In this document: positions 62,236 to 64,000 of the stretch, in pieces | Layout of the letters: every line of letters starts with the position of its first letter | How positions within the stretch are numbered: the stretch's first letter is position 1 | NCBI RefSeq assembly: GCF_003254395.2 | Contig: NC_037643.1 | Location: 13,658,963 to 13,722,962 of the forward strand | Source of the DNA: Apis mellifera | Lineage: Eukaryota > Arthropoda > Insecta > Hymenoptera > Apidae | Reading direction: 5' to 3' | Length of the DNA stretch: 64,000 nt | Position numbers and translations under genes: made by a program | Notes under the pieces: generated by a model | Told to the model about the DNA's origin: nothing | Database searches by the model: none | What the model saw: only the letters and a program-made list of their open reading frames with translations

Positions 62236-63310
62236 ATCGATCCCTTTATCTTTGTTTCTCGCTTGGAACGAATACTTGTGCTCAAAACTCGTGCTCTAAG
62301 AAATTCTAGCTCCTTAACTTAATGTTAAATTAACTTTCCTATCTTTCAAATTTCTCTCGAAATAAAAATAAAACCAATATCCGCCTAGCCACGAAAATAA
62401 ACCTTTCCCTCCAAAAAGCAAAAAGGCAAGAAAAATCGAAAAACACAAAAGGCTTGCTTGTATCATCGTATCTCGCCCCGATCAAACCCCGATTCAGCCA
62501 TTTTGTCGAATGGGAATAAACCGTCGTGGAATTTGTGGGTCGCCGTGGATCGTCGCGACGATCAAAAGGTCTTTACGTACCACGGTGAACGGTGAACATA
62601 ATCGTGGCTCCCTTTTCATTTCCTCTCCACCCATCCCTCCTCCACCTCCTTTATAAAGCAGAATGTATACACGTACAATGGACCACACGCATTCCTCGTG
62701 ACCTCGACGGGGGTACCCCTTCTTACAGGGTCAGGGGCGTGTGTCATCTATCTTGGGGAGGTTCATATTCACTCGGTGACACTAATGCCTGCTTTCTCCG
62801 CTTTATCTTCACGACGCGTATTTTCTTCTTCCTCCTCCTCCTCCTCCTCCTCTTCTTCTTTTTTCTTCTTCCTCCTCTTCTCTTTTCTTTTTCTTTTCTG
62901 CTTCGCGCTCGACGACAGGCAAATGATATTTGGATGCAAGCGAGTTTGACGGGTTCCCTTTTTTCCTCGACGATGTCTCCTCGACGATACGGTTTATCTC
63001 GATGATAGGGAAATCAGTTTGGAGATTGTACGAGTTTTTTTTTATTTCTTTAGTTTATCTCGGTGATAAAGTGTCTTTTGACACGGAGAGGCTGTCCTTT
63101 TTTTTCTCTTTCTCTTTTCTAAAGATTTCGATGGTAAATTGATCAGTTTTTTTTCGTCACTTGGATATACGATTTAGAGATTCAGTATTCTAAAAATCGG
63201 AGATTTTTAGAGCAGCTTGAGAATTCAATTCGGTTGAAACTTGTTCGTAAAATTTTTAAAGAGATTTTAAAAAACTTGCAATTCACGATGGAAATGTTTA
63301 TTAATTTCAG
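62236..63310. other. End of the large intron
   Basis: Contains a long pyrimidine tract (TTC/TCC repeats) at 62823-62905 and ends with the acceptor TTATTAATTTCAG at 63298-63310. No other feature is recognised. Confidence 0.55.
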
Positions 63311-63505
63311 TGGCCAACGTGGTTCTACAGGCCGGATTTCCCCCTCGGCACTCAACTGCCCACCGGCCACGTGTCGAATCCAAGCAACGTTCCTACTTCG
63401 TCCCCTCTGTGCCCCAGGACGACTCACTTGCAATCAGAGGCGTCCAAGGTTCCCGAGTTTCTCGATAGCAGCAAAATCCATGGACAGACGCCGACGATAT
63501 GCACG
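63311..63505 (+). CDS. Second coding exon of the unrecognised regulatory-type protein
   Basis: A 195-bp exon (65 codons) bounded by TTTCAG and GTAAGA, phase 0 at both ends and open throughout, so it can join directly to the exon ending at 32497. It begins WPTWFYRPDFPLGTQLPTGH and ends QTPTICT, making residues 222-286 of the joined protein. It is rich in Pro, Ser and Thr with an unusual aromatic cluster (W, W, F, Y, F) at its start. No folded domain, metal-binding pattern or membrane segment is visible. Unrecognised exons could lie between it and 32497. Being a multiple of three with phase 0 ends, it could be skipped without a frameshift. Identity is unknown; regulatory function is inferred from the preceding exon. 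Confidence 0.75.
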
Positions 63506-64000
63506 GTAAGACAAAATATCTTTCCTCGATTACACCACCCCCTTTCCTTTCCCTTTCATTCTTCCTTCGAATTTTTCCAAAGAAATTCACTTCCATCTAT
63601 TATTCCAAACAAACAAATGATCCAAAAGATGCGAAGAGATCGAGCAATTTTATTAAGTCGTTAATTTTATTACGTCTTTCGAGATAATTTCGAGCCAAGT
63701 TCGAATAATGCAACAGTAGAAATTAAAGTAGAATGGAGGGATGTGAGGGAAGGGTGAGATCAATCGAGAAGGGATGGATTGAGACGTTGCCTCGATCGAT
63801 AATAGGCTGCTCTAAATGGCGGAGGAAGAGGAGGAGGAGGAGGAGGAGGCTCGTTATTAAAATTCCTGTCAGGATGCTGTCACCTGCGTTGAAATTATCG
63901 GCTGATTGATTGCCGGACAACTTTTCCTTCTTCTTTCATCCGCTTCTAGAAAAGCAAGATGGCTACCCATGCCAGGATTATTTTGATTTTTTCTTTTTAG
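63506..64000. other. Short intron ending exactly at the window edge
   Basis: The sequence begins GTAAGACA and the window's last bases are GATTTTTTCTTTTTAG, a good polypyrimidine tract plus AG. If used, the intron is 495 bp and the next exon starts at 64001. A (GGA)n tract lies at about 63818-63848. No open exon is seen inside it. Confidence 0.6.

Overview
This looks like nuclear DNA of an insect, most likely a hymenopteran and plausibly a bee. The reasons are an AT-rich background broken by short CpG-rich islands, very AT-rich nuclear copies of insect-type mitochondrial rRNA, a Tc1/mariner-superfamily remnant and a very long intron. The species is inferred, not proven. Most of the window is non-coding, and nearly all the longer open frames are chance frames in GC-rich or low-complexity DNA.

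One protein-coding gene can be supported, on the + strand. Its first recognisable coding exon is at 31835-32497, ending at a GTGAGT donor. The next is at 63311-63505, between a TTTCAG acceptor and a GTAAGA donor. Both splice junctions are phase 0. An acceptor-like TTTTTCTTTTTAG occupies the last bases of the window, so a further exon probably begins at 64001. The visible 286 residues look like the disordered N-terminal part of a nuclear regulatory protein: two sumoylation-type motifs, a basic RKRK stretch, and Pro/His/Tyr-rich sequence. I do not recognise the gene. The 30.8-kb intron 32498-63310 holds a sense-strand tRNA-Phe, a mitochondrial insertion and many tandem arrays.

RNA genes: a complete tRNA-Phe(GAA) at 45922-45994 (+), and a tRNA-like gene at 2611-2682 (-) with the unusual anticodon GGC, a mismatched first acceptor pair and no close T-run.

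Mobile and foreign DNA: an internally deleted transposase element at 10182-11021 with terminal inverted repeats; a 2-kb tandem array at 16144-18172 built from its terminal region and bounded by the same repeats; and a further fragment at 41077-41131. Two mitochondrial insertions (9305-10015 and 40148-41071) carry pieces of 16S, 12S and, in the second, tRNA-Val. Both abut fragments of the transposon-derived repeat.

Tandem repeats: about a dozen unrelated long-unit families (about 80-450 bp per unit) occur, seven of them inside the big intron. Notable ones are an array at 20945-23755 whose units share an open frame, a dimeric higher-order array at 47385-48565, a homogeneous array at 49345-50150, and an array at 42975-43505 whose units carry CAG|GT dinucleotide junctions. 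That last array lies between two diverged copies of a GC-rich non-coding block.
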